A DNA stretch of 64,000 bases from Candidatus Hydrogenedentota bacterium (GCA_013359265.1 JABWCD010000029.1:1-64000), one strand, 5' to 3'; positions 17,113-26,411 are shown, counted from the stretch's first letter. The notes: generated by a model not told the origin, from the letters alone. Made by a program: numbers and translations.

Positions 17113-18588
17113 TCACTCCTGCACGTCCAACGATTCGTACTCCCAATCGTGCAGCGGGACCATGTCCGCGTAGTCGACGACGTTGCCCAATCCGAAGCCG
17201 GGTTGTTGCAGCGAGCGCAGATCGAGCGAACCGTTGCGGATGCGGACGCGCGCGCTCTTGCCGAACCGCTCATACAAGGTACCGTGCACCTTGAAACAGT
17301 CTTCAAGTTCGAGATGCGACACATGATCGAGCGTTCCGCAGTAATGGTGGCCGTTGCGTTCGGCGTGTTCGATGCCGAGGACGCTGAGCGCGCAGAGGTC
17401 CTGCTGCAACGGCACGAGCGGCTGGTTGCAGAGGTCTTCGGCCGAGAGGGTGTATCGCGCAGCGTCCTGCCTGTTGAGGTAGTCGATGTACATGCGGTTC
17501 ATCAGCCCCTGGAAGACGCCCTTGCAGTTCTTCACACTGACGCCGCGGTAACCCAGGGCCGCGGCCTGCTTAAACGCGTCGACGTGGTCGTCCGATTCGT
17601 CGATAATGACGGGCGGCAGTTCAGTAGCGGCGTCGAGACCCGATGCGCCGGTGTCCGACAACGCGGCGCTTCTTTCGATGGGTTGTTCCAACAACAGCAC
17701 GCGCGACAGGAAATTCCCCAGTTCCGGCGTGTCGAGCAGCGCGGCATACCATGCGCGCAGTTCGGCAACGTTGTGAAACTGCTCGTTGCCGTCGAGTGTG
17801 AGTTGGTATGCGCCCGGAAGCATTTTCTCCAGGAGCGCCGCCAACGCGACGAGGTGGGGCTTGTCGATATCGAGGTTCGCGCAGACCTTCACCTTGAAGT
17901 ATCGAACGCCCGCGGATTTGATCCACGCCTCGACACTTTGCGGAATGCCGTCGTTTAACCGATCCGCTGGGGCGACGTCCGTGTCGGTAATCGGATCGCC
18001 AAGACCGACGGTGTGCCGCACGGCGATGGCGTTTGCGGGTTGATCGGGAATTGCATCCTCGATACGCGCGCCGGCGAGTTCGTCGTGCACCAGGCCCGGG
18101 TCGATGCCGAGCAAGTTGCGTTTCACGAGCGTGTGGTAACTGCACTCGGCCGCCTTGCCCGCGGCGTCGATGAGGGCGCGCTCGATGATTGACGATCCAA
18201 AGGACCCGGTGAGCGCGTTCAGCCCGACAATCTGCGTTGCGTCATGCACGAGCCCGTAGGCTTCGCGCCAAATGTCGAACGGTGTGCGGCACGCATTGGC
18301 GACGGCGAGGTAGCCCTGCACTCCCGTTTTCGCGGCGAGGACGAGGTCGCTGACGTTGCGATGAAAGTCTTTATCCGGCGCCTTGTCGAACCACTTCGGC
18401 GGGAGCATGTCTGCGCTGGTGCCGGTGATGGCGATGCCGTCCTCGTCACGGGCCACGAGTTTGACGTGCAGGAGCGGCGCGGCCGTGAGGCATGCCCTGC
18501 CATAACGAAACGGCAGGCGCATGCGCACATTGCGCATGAAAAACGAGACGGACTCGACGGCGAGTTTGACCGTACCGCTGTCACTCAT
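17113..18588 (-). CDS. Enolase-superfamily enzyme (mandelate racemase / muconate lactonizing-like)
   Basis: 491 residues, longer than the usual 350-400. Superfamily catalytic elements are in order: KxK base at K232/K234 (FKVKVC), metal ligands D266 (LTLDGNE), E301 (LLEQP) and D330/E331 (IIDES), and the opposite base K353 (SVKNCKG). This lysine/lysine arrangement is typical of the muconate-lactonizing and dipeptide-epimerase branch. The extra length is in the N-terminal capping domain and a C-terminal extension. It overlaps the CYTH gene by 4 bp (ATGA). Specificity cannot be called. Confidence 0.82.
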   Translation of the reverse strand: MSDSGTVKLAVESVSFFMRNVRMRLPFRYGRACLTAAPLLHVKLVARDEDGIAITGTSADMLPPKWFDKAPDKDFHRNVSDLVLAAKTGVQGYLAVANACRTPFDIWREAYGLVHDATQIVGLNALTGSFGSSIIERALIDAAGKAAECSYHTLVKRNLLGIDPGLVHDELAGARIEDAIPDQPANAIAVRHTVGLGDPITDTDVAPADRLNDGIPQSVEAWIKSAGVRYFKVKVCANLDIDKPHLVALAALLEKMLPGAYQLTLDGNEQFHNVAELRAWYAALLDTPELGNFLSRVLLLEQPIERSAALSDTGASGLDAATELPPVIIDESDDHVDAFKQAAALGYRGVSVKNCKGVFQGLMNRMYIDYLNRQDAARYTLSAEDLCNQPLVPLQQDLCALSVLGIEHAERNGHHYCGTLDHVSHLELEDCFKVHGTLYERFGKSARVRIRNGSLDLRSLQQPGFGLGNVVDYADMVPLHDWEYESLDVQE

Positions 18589-19064
18589 CGTTCATCCTCG
18601 GCCCATTGCGAATAGGGGTGTTGACACAGCGACGTATTCAGGTAGCGCGGATCGCCGGAAACCTCCGTCCCCAACCACGGCGGGCGCTCGTATGGCTCGT
18701 CTTCCGAGTCCAGTTCGATTTCCGCGACGACAAGCCCGGCGTTGGCCCCCTCGAACACGTCGACCTCCCAAGTCTTGCCACCATACTCCACGCAATGGCG
18801 TGTCTTTTCAATCGCGGTCCCATGACATGACGTGGTGAGCAGCGCGTGCGCGTCGGCCAGCGGTATCTCGTACTCGAACTCGTGGCGGGTGATAGAGACG
18901 GTTGCGGTCTTGATATTGAGCGTGGCAACACCGTCCATGATTCGGACCCGGACGGCTACCGGCGGTCCGTAGGCGAGATACCCTTGGACGCACCGCTGAC
19001 CGGCGCCGGTTTGCAGCCATGTATCGTTTGGTACGAGGAACTTACGCTCGATTTCGGTGCCCAA
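18585..19064 (-). CDS. CYTH-domain (triphosphate tunnel) protein
   Basis: 159 residues. It begins with the family hallmark EIERKFLV, followed by RVRIMDG, the ITRHEFEYEIP strand, EKTRH and the acidic strand VAEIELDSEDE. Together these form the eight-stranded tunnel that binds triphosphates and two metal ions. Members hydrolyse inorganic triphosphate or thiamine triphosphate, or act as class IV adenylate cyclases; short bacterial ones are most often tripolyphosphatases. The likely start is TTG 19064, because the signature begins three residues later. First gene of the pair with the enolase-superfamily enzyme. Confidence 0.88.
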   Translation of the reverse strand: MGTEIERKFLVPNDTWLQTGAGQRCVQGYLAYGPPVAVRVRIMDGVATLNIKTATVSITRHEFEYEIPLADAHALLTTSCHGTAIEKTRHCVEYGGKTWEVDVFEGANAGLVVAEIELDSEDEPYERPPWLGTEVSGDPRYLNTSLCQHPYSQWAEDER

Positions 19065-19303
19065 GGCTTAGCCCTTACCACTATATATTGACAATTTTCG
19101 ACGAATACTACAAAATATTGTGCGTGAAAGAACTTCCTGTCAACGATTTCCGAAACCAGACCGTTTTTCGGACAGTCTGACTTTTCAACTACCCAACATG
19201 TTTTCCGAGGCCCAAACCACACCAGTTCTCCCCATGCCTGGGCGGGGTATCCCGTTTCGGGGGGAGTTCTGCTATACTAACGAAATTCGGGGATCCATTC
19301 GCT

Positions 19304-19546
19304 ATGACGCATAGAAAGCATCTGCGGTATGGTTCGCGGCGGTACACCATGACACCGGAAGAATCGGCCACCTGGGATCGGGTGGATGATCACGAGCGGC
19401 GCAAGCTGATCGGGATCCTGGAAGATCGGCTCGCTGCCGATACGCCAGACGACTCCGGGTGCCAGCTGTTTTTTTACCATTCCAATGGGACGTTGCTCGC
19501 GAAGAGTGTCGTGCATCAGTCCCTGTTCCGGCCGAGCACAAGCTAG
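19304..19546 (+). CDS. Small hypothetical protein
   Basis: Not recognised. 80 residues, charged N-terminal half (THRKHLRYGSRRY, then ERRKLIGILEDRLAAD), no membrane segment. GGGGA lies 11 nt before the ATG, and a TATACT -10-like hexamer at 19273-19278 lies upstream without a convincing -35. Several frames are open here, so the call is tentative. The 19065-19303 gap is visibly more AT-rich than its surroundings (around 19078-19118) and holds no other gene that I can support. Confidence 0.35.
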   Translation: MTHRKHLRYGSRRYTMTPEESATWDRVDDHERRKLIGILEDRLAADTPDDSGCQLFFYHSNGTLLAKSVVHQSLFRPSTS

Positions 19547-19606
19547 GCTGGCTTCCTAACCGTTTTCTCACGCGGGCGACATTCGACGCGCGGCGGTGGG
19601 TCGTGT

Positions 19607-20410
19607 CTACACGGGCCGGGTCTTCACGTACACGCCTTTTACGACCGATGACGCGCTGCCGAAAGTGGCGCGCATGTATTCGAGCGCGGCGCCAATACGT
19701 TTGGCGTTGGCGCCGAGGTCGCCCTTGCCGTCGCGCGATTTCGATCGCATGTCGAACATTGCCTGTCCGTCGCGCTCGATAATGCGCATCACAAAGTCGT
19801 CGCGAAACCGGAACAGGCGGGTGACGGCATACCCTTCGATAATGCCGTGATCGGCGTTCGACCGTATTACAGCCCAGTCGCGCTGCGCGTTCGCGTATTC
19901 GAGCGCGGCGTCAAATACCTTCTTGCGCGTGGACGGATCGGCGTCCACCACGCGAAACGTGGTTATGTTCGGGTAGTTGTCGCGAATCTTCGGTCCGAAG
20001 TCCACAGGAAACGTCATATCGCGGCCCGCGTTATCGGGGAGTTCGGCGACTGCGACAAATTGCGGCGGGTTTTCCACGTCGGTCGAGACGTCGTTGATGC
20101 GCGGCGCGCCGGCTCCAGGTGCGGCGGAACCTATCGCGACAAGCATGGGCAGGGCCGCGAGCCCGACGACGATCCGAGGCGGACGTTTTGTTACGGCACG
20201 AACAAGAATCAGGATGAGTGTATGTACGAGGCTGACGAGTCCGCCCAAGGCGAAGATGAGGAAACCTCGGAACGGTGCGATCACTTCGAAGTGCGCGAGC
20301 GCTGCGCCCGCGATAAGTAGCCCCAACGGAAGCAGCACGGCCCAGGCGAAAAAGATGGCCCGATTCCCGCTGTCAGATTCGGCCGGCTCGTGTTTCCAGG
20401 GTTCCGCCAT
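19607..20410 (-). CDS. DUF1499 membrane protein
   Basis: 267 residues. Hydrophobic helices lie at about 19-40, 47-70 and 80-95, and a soluble domain begins near residue 100. That domain shows DUF1499 features: RINDVSTDVENPPQF at its start and FDMRSKSRDGKGDLGANAKR near its end. The biochemical role of DUF1499 is unknown. It lies 21 bp after dprA on the same strand and may be co-transcribed with it. Confidence 0.8.
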   Translation of the reverse strand: MAEPWKHEPAESDSGNRAIFFAWAVLLPLGLLIAGAALAHFEVIAPFRGFLIFALGGLVSLVHTLILILVRAVTKRPPRIVVGLAALPMLVAIGSAAPGAGAPRINDVSTDVENPPQFVAVAELPDNAGRDMTFPVDFGPKIRDNYPNITTFRVVDADPSTRKKVFDAALEYANAQRDWAVIRSNADHGIIEGYAVTRLFRFRDDFVMRIIERDGQAMFDMRSKSRDGKGDLGANAKRIGAALEYMRATFGSASSVVKGVYVKTRPV

Positions 20411-20431
20411 GCGTGTGCTCCGATTGGTTAC

Positions 20432-21409
20432 CTAAGTTGCTTTTAGACTATCACGTGCGCATGTGTCGAACTCCGCCTGCTGCGACTTCACGCCGGGTGC
20501 GGCGCGCCAAGCCTCGAGCAGCGCGTGGGAATCGAGCGACGATCCATTCGAGAGCAGAGGGCTGGCGCGATATTGCGTGAGCGATTGGTACGGAGCGCCG
20601 CGTTTGGATTCGCAGTAATGGAAGAGGGGTTTGCTCTGCTCGTGTGTGTGCGCCGCCGTGCGCATGCTGCCGCCCATGTGCCGGGGTTCAATGACGCAGA
20701 CGAGTTTCGACAGCGCGGCGATGGTGGCGTTGCGAGTGACGGCTGCGTGGGTTTGCCAGGCCATTTCCGGATCGAACTGGCTGATGAGGACGCACTGGTT
20801 CGATTCGATGGCGTCGCGCACGTACGCGGGAAACGAGTACCTGCGAATGCCTTGCGGTAGAACAATGACGGTCGATCCGTTCGCGTCGAGAGCGGCACGG
20901 TGCGCTGCGGTGTCGATGCCGTCCGCGCCACCGCTGACGACGCAGATGCCTTCGCGCGCGAACAGGCGCGCGCAATCCGCGGCGATGCCCTCGCCGGTGT
21001 GCGAGGGCGTTCGCGTGCCGACGATTCCCGCGCTGTAGGCACGGAGAAGGTCGAAGTTGCCCGCACACCAGATGAGTGCGGGCGCGGTTTCGCCGAGATG
21101 CAGGGAAAGTAGTTCGGGATAGTTCTCGTCCGTAAACGCGGAACACCGGACGCCGTGGTGCAGGATGCGGGCGGCGTGGCGTTTCGCGAGTGCGAGGGAG
21201 TCGGCGTTAACTTGGCGCGCCGCGAGGAGCACCGCGTCGAACGCGTTCGCCGGGAGTTGGAGAAGGAGATCGCGCGGGTCGGTCGCGATCGCTTCGGACA
21301 CGGTAATGCCGAGAAACTGCGCCATGGACAGAGCGCGGCGTCCTGTGGCGTTGCCTGCACCTTCAACGCGCATGAGCGCGAGCAGCGCCGCGATGTCTCG
21401 TGGTTCCAT
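20432..21409 (-). CDS. dprA: DNA-processing protein DprA/Smf
   Basis: 325 residues from ATG 21409, which has GGAG 8 nt upstream; the open frame continues upstream through non-coding sequence. The Rossmann-like DprA domain shows GIVGTRTPS, the SGGADGIDTAAHRAAL motif that binds single-stranded DNA, VVLPQGI, and a QTHAAVTRNATIAALS helix. An N-terminal helical region (MEPRDIAALLAL) precedes it, and the winged-helix C-terminus is short or absent. The protein loads RecA on incoming single strands during natural transformation; no other competence genes are in the window. Confidence 0.92.
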   Translation of the reverse strand: MEPRDIAALLALMRVEGAGNATGRRALSMAQFLGITVSEAIATDPRDLLLQLPANAFDAVLLAARQVNADSLALAKRHAARILHHGVRCSAFTDENYPELLSLHLGETAPALIWCAGNFDLLRAYSAGIVGTRTPSHTGEGIAADCARLFAREGICVVSGGADGIDTAAHRAALDANGSTVIVLPQGIRRYSFPAYVRDAIESNQCVLISQFDPEMAWQTHAAVTRNATIAALSKLVCVIEPRHMGGSMRTAAHTHEQSKPLFHYCESKRGAPYQSLTQYRASPLLSNGSSLDSHALLEAWRAAPGVKSQQAEFDTCARDSLKAT

Positions 21410-21448
21410 TCCGTTCTCTCCGAGCGGGCATGCTACCATGCGCACGAA

Positions 21449-21508
21449 GAATCGGACGAATGGGACGCATTTCGAGTATCGAGTACGATGACGACGCACG
21501 AGCACAAG
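21449..21508. repeat. Degenerate short-unit array in the dprA-murQ gap
   Basis: Runs such as CGGACGAATGGGACG and CGAGTATCGAGTACGATGACGACGC resemble decayed versions of the hexamer and 9-mer arrays elsewhere. The remainder of the 21410-21702 gap shows no gene that I can support. Confidence 0.45.
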
Positions 21509-21702
21509 CGCGGCATTGCGCGGAATGGAGTGGGGGGCGGTAGCAGAATCCCAGTCGGACGGCGCCGCGGCTCGTGCTGTTGGCGGAGCCGGTCGCTCTG
21601 GAACGCTCCCGGTGGGTGCAATTGCGTGGCGCCAATTGAGAGCCAAAGCGGCTGCGTTGGTACCGCACTCCGTATTGGTGTGCCACAAATCCCGAGATCG
21701 AA

Positions 21703-23568
21703 ATGACAGAACGATTGGTCATCGCGATTGATGGCGGCGGTACCGGCACGCGCGTCGGGCTGTACAAGGAAACAGGGGAGCAAGTATCCGAAACCACGGG
21801 CGCGGCGGTGAATCCGTTTCAGGTTGCGCCAAGCGCCGCCGCGGATCATGTGGCATCGCTAGCGTCGTTGCTGATGCGGGATCGGCCGAACGCTCAAGCG
21901 GTCGTTTATGCCGGAATCTCCGGCGCGCGCGAACAAAACCTCAGGGAAATTTTTGCGCAGTCTCTCTGCGTGAACGTTCCTCGCGTCGAACGCGCCGTAG
22001 TTACGACGGACGTGCACGCACATCTGTTGGCAAACCTGGACCGTCGGGCGGGCGCGCTGGCGATAAGCGGAACGGGAAGTAGCGTGGCCGTGCTCGATGC
22101 GACGCGACAAGTATCTCTCTTCGGGGGACGCGGGCCAATCCTCGGCGATGACGGGAGCGCATACCATGTTGCTGTAACGGCGCTGCGCCGCGGGCTGTTC
22201 GCAAAAGACGAGAGCGGCGAGGCGCCTGCGTTGTTGAAAGCGCTCCGCAGAAGCGCGGAACTAAAAAGCGCCGAAGGCTTTGTCGGTTGGGGGAAGCTTC
22301 AGATTGCAAAGCTCGCGGAAGTTGTCCTGCAACGTGCCGATGACGGCGACTCGTTCGCACTCGAGTGCGTACGCGATTGTGCGATGTCGCTTGCGAATCT
22401 CGTGCGCGCCGCGGTAAGGCGTACGCAGCTTGGCCCAACTGCGCCCATCTTCGTCATGGGCGGAATGTTTGAGCACAGTTTCTTGTATTGGGATGAGTTT
22501 CGCCAGCAGTTACGGAAGCTCGGCGTCGAGAACGAAGTGAAGATTGCGCCGTTGATCGGACACCGCGCCATATTTGAACTTAGCCGCCATGCGCACTTGC
22601 CGGAGTCGGTGCCGCAAGCCGAGAGCACGCCGCTGTCGCGTATGTCAACTGAACCGGACCGCTTACCTTCGCACGAGGACGACAGCACCCCGCTAGACTG
22701 GCTGAACACGCCTTGGATTGTCGAGCGCATGCGACGCGCGGACAGCGCGGCGGCGCTCGCGACGCACGCGTGCCAAACGGAACTGGCATTGCTCATCAAT
22801 CGGATCGTCAAAGCGTTTCGCTACGGCGGCCGACTCGTCTACATCGGTGCGGGGACGAGTGGGCGGATTGGGGTGTTGGATGCGTCGGAGTGCCCTCCTA
22901 CGTTCGGGGTGCCGCCGGGGCAGGTAATTGGGATTATCGCGGGCGGCGACCGTGCGTTGCGGGAGAGCGTCGAGGGCGCGGAGGACGACGAGAGTTTGGG
23001 CCGCGCGGACATCGACGCGATCGATCCGCCGATCGGGAAGGATGACGTTGTCGTCGGAATAGCGGCGTCTGGGACGACGCCGTATACGTTGGCGGCTATC
23101 GCAGCGGCCAAGGCGCGCGGCGCGGCGACGGCCCTGGTGTACTGCAATCCGGATGCGAAGATTGGCGAAAGCGTCGATCACGTGTTGCTGTTGCCGACGG
23201 GGCCGGAGGTGTTGCCCGGGTCGACGAGATTGAAGGCGGGGACGGCGACAAAAATGGTGTTGAACACCATTACCACGGGCGCGATGGCGTTGTCGGGACG
23301 CGTGTTCGAGGGATACATGATTGGCGTGCAACCGACAAACACGAAGTTGCGCAAGCGCGCGGCACACATCATTTCCGTTTTGACCGGGATTGATAACGAG
23401 AAAGCTGCGCAACGGCTGCGGGACGCCGGCGATAGTGTTGCGGCAGCCGTGTTAATGGAACGGTTAAAGATTTCCGCGGAGGAGGCGCACGCGTTGCTCG
23501 AGAGCGCGCGCGGTGACGTGCGCGCGGCAATTGCGTTGCACAGTAGCATGAAAGAAACGAGAGATTGA
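21703..23568 (+). CDS. Amino-sugar kinase / MurNAc-6-phosphate etherase (MurQ) fusion
   Basis: 621 residues with two enzymes in one chain. Residues 1-300 are a BadF/BadG-type ATPase: phosphate loop DGGGTGTR (10-17), GTGSS (123-127) and GDDGSAY (148-154), as in GlcNAc/MurNAc kinases such as MurK. Residues about 325-621 are complete MurQ: GAGTSGRIGVLDASECPPTFG with the conserved Glu396, ESVEGAEDD (421-429) and SGTTPYTL. Known chemistry would phosphorylate MurNAc (or GlcNAc), then cleave the lactyl ether to GlcNAc-6-phosphate and D-lactate. Followed by a SpoIID-like gene (4-bp overlap) and anmK. Confidence 0.9.
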   Translation: MTERLVIAIDGGGTGTRVGLYKETGEQVSETTGAAVNPFQVAPSAAADHVASLASLLMRDRPNAQAVVYAGISGAREQNLREIFAQSLCVNVPRVERAVVTTDVHAHLLANLDRRAGALAISGTGSSVAVLDATRQVSLFGGRGPILGDDGSAYHVAVTALRRGLFAKDESGEAPALLKALRRSAELKSAEGFVGWGKLQIAKLAEVVLQRADDGDSFALECVRDCAMSLANLVRAAVRRTQLGPTAPIFVMGGMFEHSFLYWDEFRQQLRKLGVENEVKIAPLIGHRAIFELSRHAHLPESVPQAESTPLSRMSTEPDRLPSHEDDSTPLDWLNTPWIVERMRRADSAAALATHACQTELALLINRIVKAFRYGGRLVYIGAGTSGRIGVLDASECPPTFGVPPGQVIGIIAGGDRALRESVEGAEDDESLGRADIDAIDPPIGKDDVVVGIAASGTTPYTLAAIAAAKARGAATALVYCNPDAKIGESVDHVLLLPTGPEVLPGSTRLKAGTATKMVLNTITTGAMALSGRVFEGYMIGVQPTNTKLRKRAAHIISVLTGIDNEKAAQRLRDAGDSVAAAVLMERLKISAEEAHALLESARGDVRAAIALHSSMKETRD

Positions 23569-25214
23569 GGCGGTCGAGTGCAGTTTGCATTGCGGTGGCT
23601 GCGATTGTCGCCGCTGCATCGTGTGTTGGGCCACGACCGCCCGCTGCGCCTCCGCGAGCGCCGAAGCCTGCGCCCATTACATCGCCGAGCCCGATCCCAA
23701 GCCCGCATCCCCCGCCTGAACCGGAACCAGCCCCGGAAACACCGCACAGTACAGGCGTGTCGCCGGGCAATCCATTGGTCAGGGTACGGCTGTTTCATGG
23801 GACTCCGGCGGTGACCATCGAGGCCTCGGGCGACACGCAGATCGAGTCCGGCGGGAAACGGTTGCCGCTTGCACCGGGTGCATGGCAGTTCCTGCGTGGG
23901 CAGGTACAGCCGCCAAGTCAGCGGTATTACGTGTTCTCGAAGACGTTTCGTCCCGGCGACGAGCCGGCGATGGAGCTTTACCTCGCGGAGTGGAAGGCAA
24001 AAGGTTACGAAGCGGAGCCGGTGTTGCGCGGGGACCGATACGAGACGAACGACGGGCGTGTGCTTGATGGATGCCAGTATTGGGTGTCACTCGCGCGCGC
24101 GGCGACGCATACCGACGCCCAACAGATCGTGAAGCGGCTGGAAACGCTGGGCACGTGGGCGTGGGTGCGCGTAGAGACAATCGCGCCGGGCAGCGGAACG
24201 GTCTCGCTGCGGTCCGGCGGGCAACAGGTGGCATCAATAGCATTGCCGCTCACGCTGCGCAGCGCGAATCCGGTGTCCGTCAAAACGGGTTCGCGCGAAG
24301 GAATATTCGCGGGCGCAATCGAATTGTGGGTCGAGCCGGATGCGACGCTTGGGGTGTACGAAACCCTGCCGATGGAGGACTACCTCGCGGGTGTGCTGCC
24401 AGCAGAGATGCCATCCACGTGGCCGATGGAGGCGCTCGAAGCGCAGGCAGTGACTGCGCGCAGCGACGTACTCGAGCACCTTGGTTTCAAACACACGTTG
24501 GAGGGTTTCCACTTTACGAACAGCGAAGGCGACCGCGTGTACGCCGGGCACGGCGGGCGCCTTGCGTCGACCGATGCGGCGGTCGCGAATACGCGCGGCC
24601 AAGTGATCGTGGCGAACGGGCGCATCGTGCCGGCCGTATTTAGCGCCGACTGCGGGGGCTGGACGGAGAACAACGAGACGGTCTGGTCGTCGCCCCCGAA
24701 CGCGGCGCTTCGGGGGGTATCGGACCTGTTGGACGCGCCGGACCCTCCTGGCTCGCCGAGCAACATTGTCGATTGGCTGGGGACAAGGCCCCCCGCAAAC
24801 TGCGCTGCGGACGAGAAGGAGTTCCGCTGGACCCGGCGGGTCGGCGCGGAACAGCTCAACGGGCTGGTCAACCGGCAGTATCGGGTGGGTCGAATCTTAA
24901 GCATTCGGGCGGGGGAACGGGGCGTCAGCGGGCGGCTGAAATCGGTCACCGTAAAGGGCACGGCAGGGTCGGTAACCATTCGCAAGGAACTTCCTATCCG
25001 GCAAGCATTTGGCGATTTACCCAGCTCCATGTTAATAATTAAGGAGGAACGGGGACCGTCAGGCCCGGTTGCATGGATATTCACGGGCGGCGGCCGGGGC
25101 CATGGCGTGGGGTTGTGCCAGCACGGTGCGCGCGGAATGGCGCTCAAAGGATTTGGGCACGACGCGATTGTGGCGCATTATTTCAGCGGTTCGACGTTGG
25201 CGACAGTACGCTAA
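23565..25214 (+). CDS. SpoIID/LytB-domain lipoprotein
   Basis: 549 residues. TTG start overlapping the upstream stop by 4 bp (TTGA). The hydrophobic leader ends AAASC, a plausible lipobox with Cys20. A Pro-rich linker (about 22-60) follows, then an SPOR-like segment (about 120-200) and the SpoIID domain. The latter has LPMEDYLAGVLPAEMP with the conserved Glu and GGRGHGVGLCQHGARGMA near the C-terminus. SpoIID proteins are lytic transglycosylases that cleave denuded glycan strands and generate anhydro-MurNAc ends. Genes for handling that product flank it. Confidence 0.88.
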   Translation: MRRSSAVCIAVAAIVAAASCVGPRPPAAPPRAPKPAPITSPSPIPSPHPPPEPEPAPETPHSTGVSPGNPLVRVRLFHGTPAVTIEASGDTQIESGGKRLPLAPGAWQFLRGQVQPPSQRYYVFSKTFRPGDEPAMELYLAEWKAKGYEAEPVLRGDRYETNDGRVLDGCQYWVSLARAATHTDAQQIVKRLETLGTWAWVRVETIAPGSGTVSLRSGGQQVASIALPLTLRSANPVSVKTGSREGIFAGAIELWVEPDATLGVYETLPMEDYLAGVLPAEMPSTWPMEALEAQAVTARSDVLEHLGFKHTLEGFHFTNSEGDRVYAGHGGRLASTDAAVANTRGQVIVANGRIVPAVFSADCGGWTENNETVWSSPPNAALRGVSDLLDAPDPPGSPSNIVDWLGTRPPANCAADEKEFRWTRRVGAEQLNGLVNRQYRVGRILSIRAGERGVSGRLKSVTVKGTAGSVTIRKELPIRQAFGDLPSSMLIIKEERGPSGPVAWIFTGGGRGHGVGLCQHGARGMALKGFGHDAIVAHYFSGSTLATVR

Positions 25215-25250
25215 CGGAAATCCGCGAACCTGCGGCGGAAGACGACGATC

Positions 25251-26411
25251 ATGCTGTTCGAGGGAATCAAGAAAAAGCCGACGCGCTATGTGATTGGCCT
25301 GGCCTGCGGCAATTCGTGCCGCGGGGTGGATGCCGCGCTGGTGCGCATCAAAGGCACGGGCAAGGATCTCGCCATCAAGCTGATCCGCTTCAAGCACTTC
25401 CCATACTCGCAGGGGCTGCGCACGCGCCTCATCGTTGCGCGCAAGGACGCGCGCGAGATTTGTCTTCTCAATTTCGAGTTGGGCGAATTCCTCGCCGAAG
25501 CGACTACGGACATGCAACGCTTCGCGCACGCGGAAATGTGCGAAGTGGATTTCGTCGCGTCATCGGGCTTCTCCGTCGCGCACAACCCGCCGCGCGGATA
25601 CGACCACGCCGTGGGGACGATGCAGGTAGGCGAGGCCGCAGTGATTGCGGAGCGCACGAACCTGCCCGTCGTGTCGGACTTTCGCGCGCGCGATATCGCC
25701 GGCGGGGGACAGGGCGGGCCGATCTCCGCGTACCCGGACTGGGCGCTGTTTCGCCGCGAGGACCGGACCATCGCGCGTGTGCACCTCGGCGGAATCACGA
25801 GCATTTCCGTATTAACGCCAAAATTGGAGGACGTCATCGCGTTCGATGCCGGCCCGGGGACGGTTGCGATCGACGGCGCCGTGCGGCTGCTCTCCGGCGG
25901 CAACATGGAGATCGACGACAAGGGCGCGGCGGCCGCGAAGGGTGTGGTAATCGACGAGTTCTTGGAGTACCTGTTGGACCATCCGTACTTTGCGAAGGTG
26001 CCGCCGAAGTGCACGAGCCGCGACGAATTTGGGCCGGAAGTGTATCTGCGTGACGCGCTCGCCGGCCGCAAGGAGCATTCGTTCGAGGACCTGATGGCGA
26101 CGGTGACGTCCGCGGTGAGCTACTGCATCGTCCGCGCGTTCAATCGCTTTGTGAAACCACAGTATCAAGTTTCGAGACTGATCCTCAGCGGCGGCGGCAG
26201 TGTGAACCAAGCGCTGCTCACGCGCATCAAGAATGGGCTTTCCGATCTGACCATCCGCATGAGCGACGAATACGGCCTGCCACACGACGCGGTGGACGCC
26301 ATCGGCGCGGCGATCCTCGGCAACGAGACCTTTTGCGGCACGCCGTGCAACGTGCCGCACGCAACCGGGGCGAAGGGGCCGATCGTGCTGGGGCGGATCA
26401 CGCCTGCGTAG
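25251..26411 (+). CDS. anmK: Anhydro-N-acetylmuramic acid kinase
   Basis: 386 residues. It hydrolyses the 1,6-anhydro ring of anhydro-MurNAc and phosphorylates it to MurNAc-6-phosphate, the substrate of MurQ encoded upstream. The recognisable family segments are DFRARDIAGGGQGGPI (143-158), FDAGPG (198-203) with the probable catalytic Asp199, and SGGGSVNQALL. The N-terminal loop, normally GxMSGTSxDGxD, reads GLACGNSCRGVDAAL (16-30): the first conserved Asp is replaced by Arg. This may reflect a divergent subfamily or altered nucleotide binding. Confidence 0.86.
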   Translation: MLFEGIKKKPTRYVIGLACGNSCRGVDAALVRIKGTGKDLAIKLIRFKHFPYSQGLRTRLIVARKDAREICLLNFELGEFLAEATTDMQRFAHAEMCEVDFVASSGFSVAHNPPRGYDHAVGTMQVGEAAVIAERTNLPVVSDFRARDIAGGGQGGPISAYPDWALFRREDRTIARVHLGGITSISVLTPKLEDVIAFDAGPGTVAIDGAVRLLSGGNMEIDDKGAAAAKGVVIDEFLEYLLDHPYFAKVPPKCTSRDEFGPEVYLRDALAGRKEHSFEDLMATVTSAVSYCIVRAFNRFVKPQYQVSRLILSGGGSVNQALLTRIKNGLSDLTIRMSDEYGLPHDAVDAIGAAILGNETFCGTPCNVPHATGAKGPIVLGRITPA

